NCBI GenBank assembly: GCA_016706685.1
Contig: JADJJE010000002.1
Span: forward strand, 186,001-250,000
Length of the DNA: 64,000 bases
Direction: 5' to 3'
DNA from: Sandaracinaceae bacterium
GTDB taxonomy: Bacteria; Myxococcota_A; Polyangia; Polyangiales; Houyiibacteriaceae
Shown: piece by piece, positions 42,307 to 50,508 of the stretch
Layout of the letters: each line of letters begins with the position of its first letter
How positions within the stretch are numbered: the first letter of the stretch is position 1
Notes under the pieces: model-generated
Told to the model about the DNA's origin: nothing
Databases searched by the model: none
The model's input: only the letters and a program-made list of their open reading frames with translations
Made by a program: the position numbers and the translations under genes

Positions 42307-43605
42307 ATGCGCGACAAAGTGATCCGACAGGCCATGGACACCAGCCTCCGCGCGCTGACGCGCGTGGCGACGTCCGACTGGGTGGAAGAGCGCGGCCTGC
42401 GAGAGCCCGCTCAGCGGCTGGTGCAGGCGGGCGCGCGCAACGGCATCATGGCCGCGGGCAAGCTCATGGACGCGGTCAAGAAGCGCGGGCCGGCGCCCAA
42501 GCCGCGGGCGCCGCAGCAGCCGTTCGACCTGAACCCCACCGAAGATCAGCAGATGATCCTCGACATGTTGAAGCGGGTCTCGAACGACCTGCTGCTGCCC
42601 ATGGCGCAGGAGGCCGACGAGGCCTGTGCCCCGCCCGAAGACGTGCTGGCGGTGGGGGCGGACCTCGGCCTCGGCAACTCCGCCATCCCCGAGGCGCTGG
42701 GTGGCGGTGGCGACCGCAGCCCCATGACCACCACGCTGGTGGCGGAGGCGCTGGGGCGCGGCGACATGGGACTCGCGCTGGCGCTGCTGGCCCCCGTGGG
42801 CGTGGTGAACACCATCGTGGACCAGGGCACCGACGATCAGCGCGCGGCCTGGCTGCCGCCGTTCAACGCGGACACGTTCACGCCCGCCGCGCTCGCCCTC
42901 ATGGAGAACGCGGTCATGGCCAACCCGGCGCTGCCGCTCACCCGCGCTCGCAAGAAGGGCAGCGGCTACGTGCTCAAGGGTCAGAAGGGCAGCGTGCCGC
43001 TCATCAGTACGGCGCGCTTCTTCCTGGTATCGGCGAAGTTGGACGACACGGTGCGCCTGTTCCGCGTGGACCGCAGCGCCGACGGCGTGACCTGTGAAGC
43101 GGCCCCCAGCATGGGCCTGCGCGCGGCGGACCTGGGCACCCTCTCGCTGCACGAGGTGAGCGTGGAGGGCTCGGCGCTGCTGGGCAACGACAGCTACGAC
43201 CACGCGCGCGTGCTGGACCTCGGCCGCATCGCGCTGTGTGCCCTGGGCGTGGGGCAGGCGCAGGCCGTGTTCGACTACGTGAAGGAGTACGTGAACGACC
43301 GTGAGGCCTTCGGGGAGCCCATCAGCCACCGTCAGTCCGTGGCGTTCATGGTGGCCGACATGGCCATCGAAATCGAGAGCATGCGCCTGCTCACGTGGCG
43401 CGCCGCGAGCCGCGCGGCGGCGGGGCTCGACTTCGCCGAGCAGACCTACCTGGCGAAGCTGCTGTGCTCCGAGAAGGCCATGAAGGTGGGCACCGACGGG
43501 GTGCAGCTGCTCGGCGGGCACGGCTACATCAAGGACCACCCCGTGGAGCGCTGGTACCGGCACCTGCGCGCCGTGGCTGTCTTGGAGGGCGCGCTCAGCG
43601 CGTGA
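42307..43605 (+). CDS. Acyl-CoA dehydrogenase family protein (first of pair)
   Basis: A 432-residue protein. The first 75 residues are an unusual basic Pro/Ala extension; then comes the acyl-CoA dehydrogenase fold, with PEALGGGGDRS, QGTDDQRAAWL and the C-terminal DGVQLLGGHGYIKDHPVERWYR, ending AVLEGALSA, where the family's catalytic Glu-Gly is expected (LEG). The middle FAD block (usually TEPxxGSD) is weakly preserved (LALMENAVMANP), so activity or partnering with the next gene product is uncertain. ATG 42307 is preceded by AGGAGCGAGG. The next gene starts 10 nt later. Confidence 0.85.
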   Translation: MRDKVIRQAMDTSLRALTRVATSDWVEERGLREPAQRLVQAGARNGIMAAGKLMDAVKKRGPAPKPRAPQQPFDLNPTEDQQMILDMLKRVSNDLLLPMAQEADEACAPPEDVLAVGADLGLGNSAIPEALGGGGDRSPMTTTLVAEALGRGDMGLALALLAPVGVVNTIVDQGTDDQRAAWLPPFNADTFTPAALALMENAVMANPALPLTRARKKGSGYVLKGQKGSVPLISTARFFLVSAKLDDTVRLFRVDRSADGVTCEAAPSMGLRAADLGTLSLHEVSVEGSALLGNDSYDHARVLDLGRIALCALGVGQAQAVFDYVKEYVNDREAFGEPISHRQSVAFMVADMAIEIESMRLLTWRAASRAAAGLDFAEQTYLAKLLCSEKAMKVGTDGVQLLGGHGYIKDHPVERWYRHLRAVAVLEGALSA

Positions 43606-43615
43606 AGGAGCGACC

Positions 43616-44824
43616 ATGATCAACCTAGAGATCCCCAGCAAGCTCAAGCCCCTCGTCGAGCAGGCGCACGTCGTCGCCTCCGCGGTCTTCCGCCCCATCT
43701 CGCGCAAGTACGACACGGCCGAGCACACCTACCCGAAGGAGCTGGACATGCTGGCCGCCGTCATGGACGGCTTCAGCGAGGCCGGCGCCGGCGGCGGCGT
43801 GAGCAACGTGAAGCAGGGCACCCGCGACAAGGGCGACAAGAGCGTCCGCAACGGCGCCAACATGAGCACCGTGCTCGGCATGGTGGAGCTCTGCTGGGGC
43901 GACATCGGCCTGGCGCTGAGCATCCCGCGGCAGGGCCTCGGCAACGCGGCCGTGGCGGCCGTGGCCACGCCCGAGCAGAAGGCGCGCTGGGGGCAGGTGT
44001 GGGCCGCCATGGCCATCACCGAGCCAGGCGCGGGCAGCGACAGCGCCGCCATCCGCACCACCGCTCGGCTCGAGGGCAACGAGTGGGTCATCAACGGCGA
44101 GAAGATCTACGTGACCGCTGGCGAGCGCGCCACGGCCGTGGTGGTGTGGGCCACGCTCGACCGCAACATGGGCCGCGCGGCCATCAAGAGCTTCTTCGTG
44201 CCGCAGGGCTCGCCGGGCATGTCGCTGGTGCGCCTCGACAAGAAGCTGGGCATCCGCGCGAGCGACACGGCGGTGCTGTCCTTCAACGACTGCCGCATCC
44301 CCAAGGACAACATCCTGGGCAGCCCCGAGATCGATCCGAAGAAGGGCTTCGGCGGGGTCATGCAGACCTTCGACAACACGCGCCCCATCGTGGCGGCCAT
44401 GGCCCTCGGCGTGGCGCGCGCGTCGCTCGAGGTGACCGAGACGTTCTTGAAGGAAGCCGGCGTGGACACGCGCATGCGCGGCTCCCGCTGGACGCAGCAC
44501 GCGGCGGCGGCCGAGCTGCACCGCATGAAGGCGGAGCTCGAAGCGGCGCGCCTGCTCACGCTCAAGGCGGCCTGGATGGCCGACAACGGCATACCCAACT
44601 CGGTGGAGGCCAGTATGGCCAAGGCCAAGGCGGGGCGCACGGCCAACGAGGTCACGCTGCGCTGCGTGGAGCTGTGCGGCAGCACCGGCTACGGCGAGAC
44701 CGAGCTGCTCGAGAAGTGGGCGCGCGACTCGAAGATCCTCGACATCTTCGAGGGCACCCAGCAGATCCAGCTGCTCATCGTGGCGCGCAACCTGCTGGGC
44801 CTGAAGTCCACCGAGCTGCGCTGA
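43616..44824 (+). CDS. Acyl-CoA dehydrogenase (second of pair)
   Basis: A 402-residue canonical acyl-CoA dehydrogenase: MAITEPGAGSDSAAI, EWVINGEKIYVTAGE, a middle VARASLEVTETFL helix, and the C-terminal ILDIFEGTQQIQ with the catalytic Glu in EGT. It uses FAD to form a 2,3-enoyl-CoA and passes electrons to ETF. It probably forms a heteromer or sequential step with the preceding paralogue. The last 84 bp are the first copy of a direct repeat that recurs at 45449-45532. Confidence 0.93.
   Translation: MINLEIPSKLKPLVEQAHVVASAVFRPISRKYDTAEHTYPKELDMLAAVMDGFSEAGAGGGVSNVKQGTRDKGDKSVRNGANMSTVLGMVELCWGDIGLALSIPRQGLGNAAVAAVATPEQKARWGQVWAAMAITEPGAGSDSAAIRTTARLEGNEWVINGEKIYVTAGERATAVVVWATLDRNMGRAAIKSFFVPQGSPGMSLVRLDKKLGIRASDTAVLSFNDCRIPKDNILGSPEIDPKKGFGGVMQTFDNTRPIVAAMALGVARASLEVTETFLKEAGVDTRMRGSRWTQHAAAAELHRMKAELEAARLLTLKAAWMADNGIPNSVEASMAKAKAGRTANEVTLRCVELCGSTGYGETELLEKWARDSKILDIFEGTQQIQLLIVARNLLGLKSTELR
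44741..44824 (+). repeat. 84-bp direct repeat, copy 1 (end of acyl-CoA dehydrogenase gene)
   Basis: It encodes DIFEGTQQIQ through the terminal KSTELR-stop. Copy 2 at 45449-45532 has 80 of 84 identical bases. The brnTA module occupies the 624 bp between them. Confidence 0.92.
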
Positions 44825-44855
44825 AGATGCGGTGGGTGAGGCTGCGCGTGTGGTC

Positions 44856-45089
44856 TCAGACTGCGCCCTTCTCTGCCGAAGGCCTCCAATTCAGGTGCAG
44901 CTTCTTTCGCGAAGTAGCGCAGTCCCGGAGGTAGAGGTTGATGAGAGTCTGGTAGGGGATACCCGACTCTTCGGCCAACGACTGGAAGTATGCGAGCGAC
45001 TCCTGATCCAGGCGGATCGTGACGGACTTCTTGAGTCGCTTCGCATACGGGTTGGGCCTTGCGTTAGAGAAATCGTACTGCTTCTTCAT
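44856..45089 (-). CDS. brnA: BrnA-like ribbon-helix-helix antitoxin
   Basis: A 77-residue protein with a basic N-terminus and the CopG/BrnA block VTIRLDQESLAYFQSLAEESGIPYQ, which folds as a ribbon-helix-helix DNA-binding domain. It should neutralise BrnT and repress its own operon. ATG 45089 (MKKQYDF) is preferred: AGGTGG lies just upstream and overlaps the end of brnT, with alternative GTG starts at 45095/45098. Toxin-before-antitoxin order matches known brnTA. AT content is higher than in the neighbours, a sign of transfer. Confidence 0.85.
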   Translation of the reverse strand: MKKQYDFSNARPNPYAKRLKKSVTIRLDQESLAYFQSLAEESGIPYQTLINLYLRDCATSRKKLHLNWRPSAEKGAV

Positions 45090-45091
45090 AC

Positions 45092-45382
45092 TCACCACCT
45101 TGCCTTGTACGCCCGGCGCTCGGTTGCGTCGGCCTTGCGCGCCGAGATCACGCGGATGACGTCACCGTGCTCTCGGATGCAGTGACACACGACGAGGAGA
45201 CGGAGTGGCGCGCTCATCCCGAGGAGGACAAAGCGCTCTTCCGAACTCGAGTGCGCGGGGTCGTCGATGACTAGGCCAAGCTCATCGGCGAACGCGGTCT
45301 GAGCTTCCTCGAACGAGACACCATGCTTGCGGCGGTTCGAAGCGTTCTTGCGCTCATCCCACTCGAAGCGGAGGCTGACCAT
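45092..45382 (-). CDS. brnT: BrnT-family RNase toxin
   Basis: A 96-residue BrnT protein. FEWDERKNASNRRKHGVSFEEAQTAF is the family signature, with the conserved N-x-x-K-H-G; SEERFVLLG and RVISARKAD-ERR near the C-terminus complete it. BrnT is a RelE-like ribosome-independent RNase. ATG 45382 (MVSLRF) is used; GTG 45388 adds two residues. The stop overlaps the antitoxin's upstream GTG codons. Confidence 0.9.
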   Translation of the reverse strand: MVSLRFEWDERKNASNRRKHGVSFEEAQTAFADELGLVIDDPAHSSSEERFVLLGMSAPLRLLVVCHCIREHGDVIRVISARKADATERRAYKARW

Positions 45383-45389
45383 CCGCACA

Positions 45390-45407
45390 TTGTACGTACG
45401 TTGTACG
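45390..45407. promoter_or_regulatory. Repeated TTGTACG motif upstream of brnT
   Basis: TTGTACG occurs twice (45390-45396 and 45401-45407), flanking TACG; the centre contains the palindrome GTACGTAC. It lies directly upstream of the toxin start. BrnA is autoregulatory in characterised systems, so this is the best candidate operator. Confidence 0.45.
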
Positions 45408-45448
45408 CGGATGCAATCCGCTGGCTTCAGGCGTCGTGGATCTGGGTC

Positions 45449-45532
45449 GACATCTTCGAGCGCGCTCAGCAGATCCAGCTGCTCATCGTGGCGCGCAACC
45501 TGCTGGGCCTGAAGTCGACCGAGCTGCGCTGA
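45449..45532 (+). repeat. 84-bp direct repeat, copy 2 (orphan acyl-CoA dehydrogenase 3' end)
   Basis: A non-functional second copy of the acyl-CoA dehydrogenase 3' end with four substitutions, three of them clustered so that EGT becomes ERA, yet the terminal stop codon is kept. It has no start and no upstream coding region, so it is a remnant. Confidence 0.92.
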
Positions 45533-45561
45533 CCCCGCTGCAGGTGAGGTACCCTCTGCGG

Positions 45562-46386
45562 GTGCCTCACCTTCACGCGACTCATCTCTTCGGTGCCTCC
45601 CGTCGTGCCTTCGCAGTGCTCGTGCTGCTGCTCGCGCTCGGCTGTGGGGGGGCGCCTGCGCCCGCTACCGAGGACCCGTCTGCGACAGAGCCCGGCGAGA
45701 CGGCCCCCGCGGAGACCCCGCCCGACCCGGACTCGGATGGACTGGCCAGCGACGTGGACGCCTGCCCCTGCATGGCCGAAGACGTGGACGGCTTCGACGA
45801 CGCGGACGGCTGCCCCGAGCTCGACAACGACCAGGACGGCATGCACGACGCCTGCGACGCGTGCCCCAACGAGGCCGAGACGTACCTCCATGCGGACACG
45901 CGCGAGGGCTGCCCCGACACGGCAGGCGTGGTGGCGGAGAGCGCCACGCTCGCGCCGGACCACACCATCTACTTCACGGCACAGAGCAGCCGCATCTCCG
46001 CGCAGGCGCTGCCCGTGGTGGACGCCGTGGCGCTCGTGCTGGCGGAGAATCCGCGGTTCGTGCGCGTGGCCGTGCAAGGCAACGCAGCCACCAACGAGCG
46101 CGGGGCCGAAGCGCTGGCCGTCGCGCGCGCCACCGCCGTGCATGCCGCTCTCGTGGAGCGCGGAGTGGACCCCGGCCGGCTGCTGATCGTGGGGCAGGGC
46201 AGCGACCAGCCCCTCGACCCGGGCACCACGCGCGAAGCGCACGCCCGCAACCGGCGCGTCACGTTCGTGGTGGACCAGGTGACCCCCGAGGAGCCTGACC
46301 CGAACGCGCGCGCGAGCGTGAGTGACTGCGATGTGCCCGCGCCGGTGGACCACTGCGCTGCCGGAGGGAGCGCTGGCGGCGGCTGA
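45562..46386 (+). CDS. OmpA-family lipoprotein with calcium-binding-type repeats
   Basis: A 274-residue lipoprotein (lipobox ALGC, near residue 27). After a Pro/Thr/Glu-rich linker come thrombospondin type-3-like Asp-rich repeats (DPDSDGLASDVDACPC, DNDQDGMHDACDACPN), which bind Ca2+ in other proteins, followed by an OmpA C-terminal peptidoglycan-binding domain (ARATAVHAALVERGVDPGRL, NRRVTF). It likely anchors the outer membrane to the cell wall. The GTG at 45562 is the most plausible start; a GGTGAGG/CCTCACC hairpin (45543-45571) overlaps it. The upstream part of the open frame reads through the orphan repeat. Confidence 0.85.
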   Translation: MPHLHATHLFGASRRAFAVLVLLLALGCGGAPAPATEDPSATEPGETAPAETPPDPDSDGLASDVDACPCMAEDVDGFDDADGCPELDNDQDGMHDACDACPNEAETYLHADTREGCPDTAGVVAESATLAPDHTIYFTAQSSRISAQALPVVDAVALVLAENPRFVRVAVQGNAATNERGAEALAVARATAVHAALVERGVDPGRLLIVGQGSDQPLDPGTTREAHARNRRVTFVVDQVTPEEPDPNARASVSDCDVPAPVDHCAAGGSAGGG

Positions 46387-46462
46387 CGTGCGCACGCGGC
46401 TGGGAACGATGGTAGCTTCGACGTCGTCACGTGACGGTTGTCACACACCGAGGAGGAAGCCA

Positions 46463-46993
46463 GTGCCCACGCCCCAGCAGTTGAAGGAACTCAGAGGCAG
46501 TCCCCGCATGACGGCGTTGGACGTCCCGAACCTGTCGGATGTCGTCGCGGACCTCGTGGAGGCGGCCGGCATCCCCGTGCCCGCATCCACGGGCGCCGTC
46601 ACCGCTCCAGTCAGCTTGCTCGTCTTCTCTCAGGACGGGGCCACCACGCGGACGTGGCTCATCCCCGACGAGAACCTGGACGCCGTCAACCGGGCTTGGC
46701 TCGAACAGCTCCACGGCTCCTATTTCGAGGCCATGTTCGTCAACGACCTGCTGCCGGAGAAGTTCCAGGCCGCGGTGGTCCTCTTGGCGCGCGTCGGCGT
46801 CTTCGCGCTGGGTGGTCCCGGGGATGGCCTATACGACGACATCGCCGAGGGCTTGGCTGTCGACGGCATCACCATGCCCGCCGTGGACTTCCCGAGCATC
46901 ACCGGAAATGTGTGGGGCGCGCACGACGCTTCTATCGTGGGGCTCCGAGGCGTACCGCTCACGCACTTCTACTTCGTTCAGCTCGCCATGTGA
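46463..46993 (+). CDS. Hypothetical protein
   Basis: A 176-residue soluble protein starting with GTG at 46463, preceded by a strong AGGAGGAA ribosome-binding site (46451-46458), which decides the start. Segments LLVFSQDGATTRTWLIPDEN and VVLLARVGVFALGG suggest an alpha/beta fold. No family recognised. It is 76 bp downstream of the OmpA-like gene. Confidence 0.75.
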   Translation: MPTPQQLKELRGSPRMTALDVPNLSDVVADLVEAAGIPVPASTGAVTAPVSLLVFSQDGATTRTWLIPDENLDAVNRAWLEQLHGSYFEAMFVNDLLPEKFQAAVVLLARVGVFALGGPGDGLYDDIAEGLAVDGITMPAVDFPSITGNVWGAHDASIVGLRGVPLTHFYFVQLAM

Positions 46994-47017
46994 GCCCCTG
47001 TCGACGCCAGGCCGGGC

Positions 47018-47449
47018 TCACGGATCGCTGATCGTGCCCGCCTCGTCGAACAGCCGGTGGATGACCTCGTAGTTGGGCTTCGGCCGCGGGAGGCCCCGGC
47101 GCTCGAGGTACTTCGCCGCCGACACGCGCGTGCCGCGCAGGAAGTCCATGGGGCTCGCGGGGCGGTAGCTGCTGGCCACGAAGACCCACTGGCCCGCGCG
47201 CTGCTCCACGCTGCCCTTGATGCTCATGGTGCGCATGTTCCAGAGCTTCTCGTCGTGGAAGTGGGCCAGCAGCGTGGCGGGGCCGGGCACTGCCCCGAGC
47301 GCGCTGGGGATGGCGACAGGCATGGTCCCGGTGGCCACGTCGAGCGCAGGCTTCAGCTGGCGCACGCTCACGCCGCGACCCTCCGCGTCCTTCACGTTGA
47401 TGACGGCCTCTTGGTAGGTGCCGAGGTCCTTCTTTGCACGCTTCCACAT
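47018..47449 (-). CDS. Hypothetical protein paired with an FMN-binding protein
   Basis: A 143-residue protein, start MWKRAKKDLGTYQEAV. The sequence has several amphipathic strands (HFHDEKLWNMRTMSIKGSVEQ, GQWVFVASSYRP) and no signal. It begins 1 nt after the stop of the split-barrel protein, so both are cotranscribed. The family is not recognised with confidence. Confidence 0.7.
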   Translation of the reverse strand: MWKRAKKDLGTYQEAVINVKDAEGRGVSVRQLKPALDVATGTMPVAIPSALGAVPGPATLLAHFHDEKLWNMRTMSIKGSVEQRAGQWVFVASSYRPASPMDFLRGTRVSAAKYLERRGLPRPKPNYEVIHRLFDEAGTISDP

Positions 47450-47450
47450 G

Positions 47451-47948
47451 TCAGAGCTCCAGCTTCTGCGGCTCGGCCGCGAAGTCGCGTGTGGGCCAGT
47501 AGAACATGCGCTCGGGCGTCACGTAGATGAGCAGGCGCATGTAGTACCAGTCCATCCACCGCCGCCCGAGCCACGAGCTCATCATCTTCCCGGAGGGCTG
47601 GCGCGCGAAGATGGTCTCGCGGAAGTAGAGCGTGAGCTCTGGCATGCTGGACATGTCGGTGACGATGCGGTCCTCACACACCGCGCGCCCCTGCACGAGC
47701 ACGGCGCCGGGCTTGCTGACGCCGCTGCCGGTGGGCTCCGAGAACGACAGGCTCACCTGCGGGTTGCGCCGAATGTTGAACGCCTTCTGCGGCAAGCCGA
47801 TGGACGTGGTGAGCAGGAAGCGCCCGTCCGGGAGCCAGCGCGCGCAGAGGGGCCACGTGCTGGGCGCGCCGTCCTTGCCGAAGGTGGTGAACTCGCAGGT
47901 GCGGTAGCGCCGCAGGATCGCCTCGGCGTCTGCCGGGATCGAAGTCAT
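47451..47948 (-). CDS. Pyridoxamine 5'-phosphate oxidase-family (FMN split-barrel) protein
   Basis: A 165-residue protein with the split-barrel pattern: CEFTTFGKDGAPSTWPLCARW, GRFLLTTSIGLPQKAFNIRRNPQVSLSF, and GAVLVQGRAVCEDR. Proteins of this group bind FMN, F420 or haem and act as small reductases or oxidases. The C-terminal 40 residues (SWLGRRWMDWYYMRLL) are aromatic-rich and not part of the core. Substrate unknown. Confidence 0.82.
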   Translation of the reverse strand: MTSIPADAEAILRRYRTCEFTTFGKDGAPSTWPLCARWLPDGRFLLTTSIGLPQKAFNIRRNPQVSLSFSEPTGSGVSKPGAVLVQGRAVCEDRIVTDMSSMPELTLYFRETIFARQPSGKMMSSWLGRRWMDWYYMRLLIYVTPERMFYWPTRDFAAEPQKLEL

Positions 47949-48013
47949 GCGCGGACGCTACGCTTCGCCGTCCAGCGGCGTCAACGCTGGCCGAGGCGCC
48001 TCCGCCGGGTAGC

Positions 48014-48610
48014 ATGAGCGGGATGGCACCGCCTCAGCGTCGACTCGCGACCTACGCCGACCTCGTGGCGCTTCCCGAGGGCACGCGCGCCGAGGTGCTG
48101 GCCGGGGAGGTGCTTGTGTCACCGGCGCCGCTGCCGCGTCACTCGAAGGTGCTGGGGTCGGCCCGTCGCTTCTTGGGTGGTCCCTTCGATGACGACGACG
48201 GGCACGGAGGCCCTGGCGGCTGGTGGATCTTCGTCGAGGTGGACGTTGCTCTCGCACCGCACGACATCCTCCGGCCGGACCTTGCGGGCTGGCGACGCGA
48301 GCGGCTCCCTCGCCCCGGTGCGGCGCGTCCCATCGAGGTGGTGCCGGACTGGGTCTGCGAGGTGCTCTCGCCTTCCACGGCGGCGCGCGATCGCGTGCAG
48401 AAGCGCCACCTCTACGCCCAAGCGGGTGTTGCGCACTACTGGCTGATCGATCCGGACGCCCGTGTACTGGAGGCGCTCGTGCTCAGCAACGGTGCTTGGG
48501 TAGAGTTCGGGGTCTACGACGACTCGGCCACGGCGCGCATCGCTCCCTTCGAGGCCATCGAGTTCCCCGTAGGCCGCCTGTTCCTGCCGCGCGAAGCCGA
48601 CGGGGAGTGA
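48014..48610 (+). CDS. Uma2 (DUF820) family protein, second copy
   Basis: A 198-residue paralogue of the protein at 21553-22122: TYADLVALPEGTRAEVLAGE, PDLAGWRRERLP, PDWVCEVLSPST and VAHYWLIDP align one to one. The EVLSPST block carries the conserved PD-(D/E)xK residues. It converges on the kinase operon with only 8 bp between stops. Function unknown. Confidence 0.88.
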   Translation: MSGMAPPQRRLATYADLVALPEGTRAEVLAGEVLVSPAPLPRHSKVLGSARRFLGGPFDDDDGHGGPGGWWIFVEVDVALAPHDILRPDLAGWRRERLPRPGAARPIEVVPDWVCEVLSPSTAARDRVQKRHLYAQAGVAHYWLIDPDARVLEALVLSNGAWVEFGVYDDSATARIAPFEAIEFPVGRLFLPREADGE

Positions 48611-48618
48611 TCCGCGCT

Positions 48619-50508
48619 CTAGCGTGACGTAAGGCTGCTGGCGCTCTGCTGCGCCTCGCGCTCGGCGGCCAGGCGCGCGTCGCGGCGCCAGATGAGGCTG
48701 AGCGCGGTTCCGCCCAGGAACACGGCGCTCCCCTGCCACTCGAGCGTGTGAGCGGGGTCGAAGAAGCTGATGAGCGAGAGCGGCGCGAGCGCCACGGTGA
48801 CCCAAGCGAGTCGGCGCTCCATGGCCATGGTCACGGCCACGAAGAAGAACATGTAGACGCCCGAGCTGAGCGTGATGGCGTGCAGGGGCGCGACGCCCAT
48901 CACCCAGCAGAGCGTCCACAGCACGGTCACGCCGCCCAGCGAAGCCGCGAGCAAGAGGACCGCGCGGCGGTCGATCTGCGTGGCCAGCAGCGTGTCGCGC
49001 ACCTTCCACAGCACCCCGGCGTAGAGCGTGAGCGTGACGGCGGAGTTCAGCGCCAAGAGCGAGTGGCTCAGCACCAGTTGACCGCTCCGCACGGCCCACG
49101 CCACCGCGGAGAACCAGATGACCCAGCCCGCGCTGATGCCCGCCGCCAGCGGGGCACGGACGCGGGCGTTCCGCAGGATGTCCTGGTTGCTGCCCAGGTC
49201 CTGCAGCACCTGACGCTCGCGCTCGCGGTCCTTCGCCTCGTTGCGCAGCGCGCGGATGCGCTGCCACAGCGCGTCGTCTCCACCGGAGAGCCGCGTCATG
49301 GTGGCGGCTGCGGCGCGCCAGTCGCCCGCCCGCAGCGCGCGCTCCACCACCAGCCGAGCCAGGTCGGTGAGGGCGGCCTTCGCGCGGCGACTGTCGGGCC
49401 ATGTGTGCAGCGCCTCCTCGATGCCGAAGCGGCACTCGTTCTCGATGCGCTGCGCTATGCCCGGATCGAGCATGCGCGTCTCGCCTTCGCCGCTCAGGCT
49501 GGCGCGCAGCCGCTCGAGGCGCGCGAGCGCCGCGTCCAGGATGGCGCTCGAGTCGCGGTGCTGGAGGAAGCCGGCGAGGGCCACACGCACCTCCTCGGCG
49601 CTGCCGTAGCGCTCGTCGGGCGCGCGCGCCATGGCCTTCTGGATCACGGCAGCGAGCTCCGCCGGGACTTCGTCGCCGTACTCGGGCGGGTTCCACAGGT
49701 AGGCCGACGCCATGACCACGTCCATGGTCTCGCCGCGGTGCGGAGGGCGACCCATGACGATGCGGTGGATCAGCGCGCCCAGCAGGAACACGTCGGTGCG
49801 CGGCCCGATCAACCCGCCGAGGGCCGCCGCTTGCTCGGGCGAGAGGTAGGCCGGCGTACCCATCACGGTGCGGATGTCGACCGTGCGCGGCACCCACGGA
49901 TCGGCGTCCTCGTGGAAGCTCGCGGCCACGCCCCAGTCCAGCAGGTAGACCTCCCCGTGACGGCCCACCATCACGTTGTCGGGCTTCAGGTCCAGGTGCA
50001 CGATGCCGCGCGAGTGCGCGAAGTGCACGGCACGGCACACGCGCCCCAGGATTGCCAGGTGGAACGCGAGGCGGTCGCGCATGCCGTGCTCGCTGGCCAG
50101 CGCGTCGTCGTCGAGCAGGGCGCGCCAGGCCACGCCCTCCACGCGCTTCATGACCAGCTGCGGATCGCCGCGGTCGCTGCACAGCGCGTGCACGGGGATG
50201 ATGTTGGGGTGCTCGAGCTTGGCGCTGATCCACGCCTCCCGCAGGAACGCCAAGAAGGCCTCGTCGCCTGCGCCCGCTTCACGGTGCAGCGTGCGCTTCA
50301 CGGCCACCTGGCGCTGGAGCGCGGTCTGGATGCCGGCGTGCACCACGCCCATCCCGCCCGCGCCCAGCACGTCGCCCGAGATGACGCCGCCTTCGTCGGG
50401 GTCACCCAGCCCCGCGAACGGGTCCTCCTGCGAGAGCTCGAACTCGCGCTCGAACACGCTGCGCGTAGCGCCCACGGTGCGCAGCGGCGCTGGCAGTTCG
50501 TCCTTCAC
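48619..50508 (-). CDS. Membrane Ser/Thr protein kinase (second of tandem pair)
   Basis: A 629-residue Hanks-type kinase. Glycine loop LGAGGMGVVHAG, VAVKR Lys, catalytic loop IVHLDLKPDNVMV (Leu replaces the common Arg of HRD), and a DWG instead of DFG magnesium motif; activation segment MGTPAYLSPEQA. The kinase domain covers about residues 30-310; a helical region follows and then four or five transmembrane helices near the C-terminus (about 440-600). It begins at GTG 50508 with GGAGG upstream and overlaps the first kinase's stop (GTGA). Myxobacterial kinases of this type sense envelope or nutrient signals; the ligand is unknown. Confidence 0.9.
   Translation of the reverse strand: MKDELPAPLRTVGATRSVFEREFELSQEDPFAGLGDPDEGGVISGDVLGAGGMGVVHAGIQTALQRQVAVKRTLHREAGAGDEAFLAFLREAWISAKLEHPNIIPVHALCSDRGDPQLVMKRVEGVAWRALLDDDALASEHGMRDRLAFHLAILGRVCRAVHFAHSRGIVHLDLKPDNVMVGRHGEVYLLDWGVAASFHEDADPWVPRTVDIRTVMGTPAYLSPEQAAALGGLIGPRTDVFLLGALIHRIVMGRPPHRGETMDVVMASAYLWNPPEYGDEVPAELAAVIQKAMARAPDERYGSAEEVRVALAGFLQHRDSSAILDAALARLERLRASLSGEGETRMLDPGIAQRIENECRFGIEEALHTWPDSRRAKAALTDLARLVVERALRAGDWRAAAATMTRLSGGDDALWQRIRALRNEAKDRERERQVLQDLGSNQDILRNARVRAPLAAGISAGWVIWFSAVAWAVRSGQLVLSHSLLALNSAVTLTLYAGVLWKVRDTLLATQIDRRAVLLLAASLGGVTVLWTLCWVMGVAPLHAITLSSGVYMFFFVAVTMAMERRLAWVTVALAPLSLISFFDPAHTLEWQGSAVFLGGTALSLIWRRDARLAAEREAQQSASSLTSR

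Noticed and set aside
45543..45571. GGTGAGG/CCTCACC hairpin after the orphan repeat, considered as a terminator
   Set aside because: It overlaps the likely start of the OmpA-like gene and has no T-run; a role in translation control is possible but unsupported.
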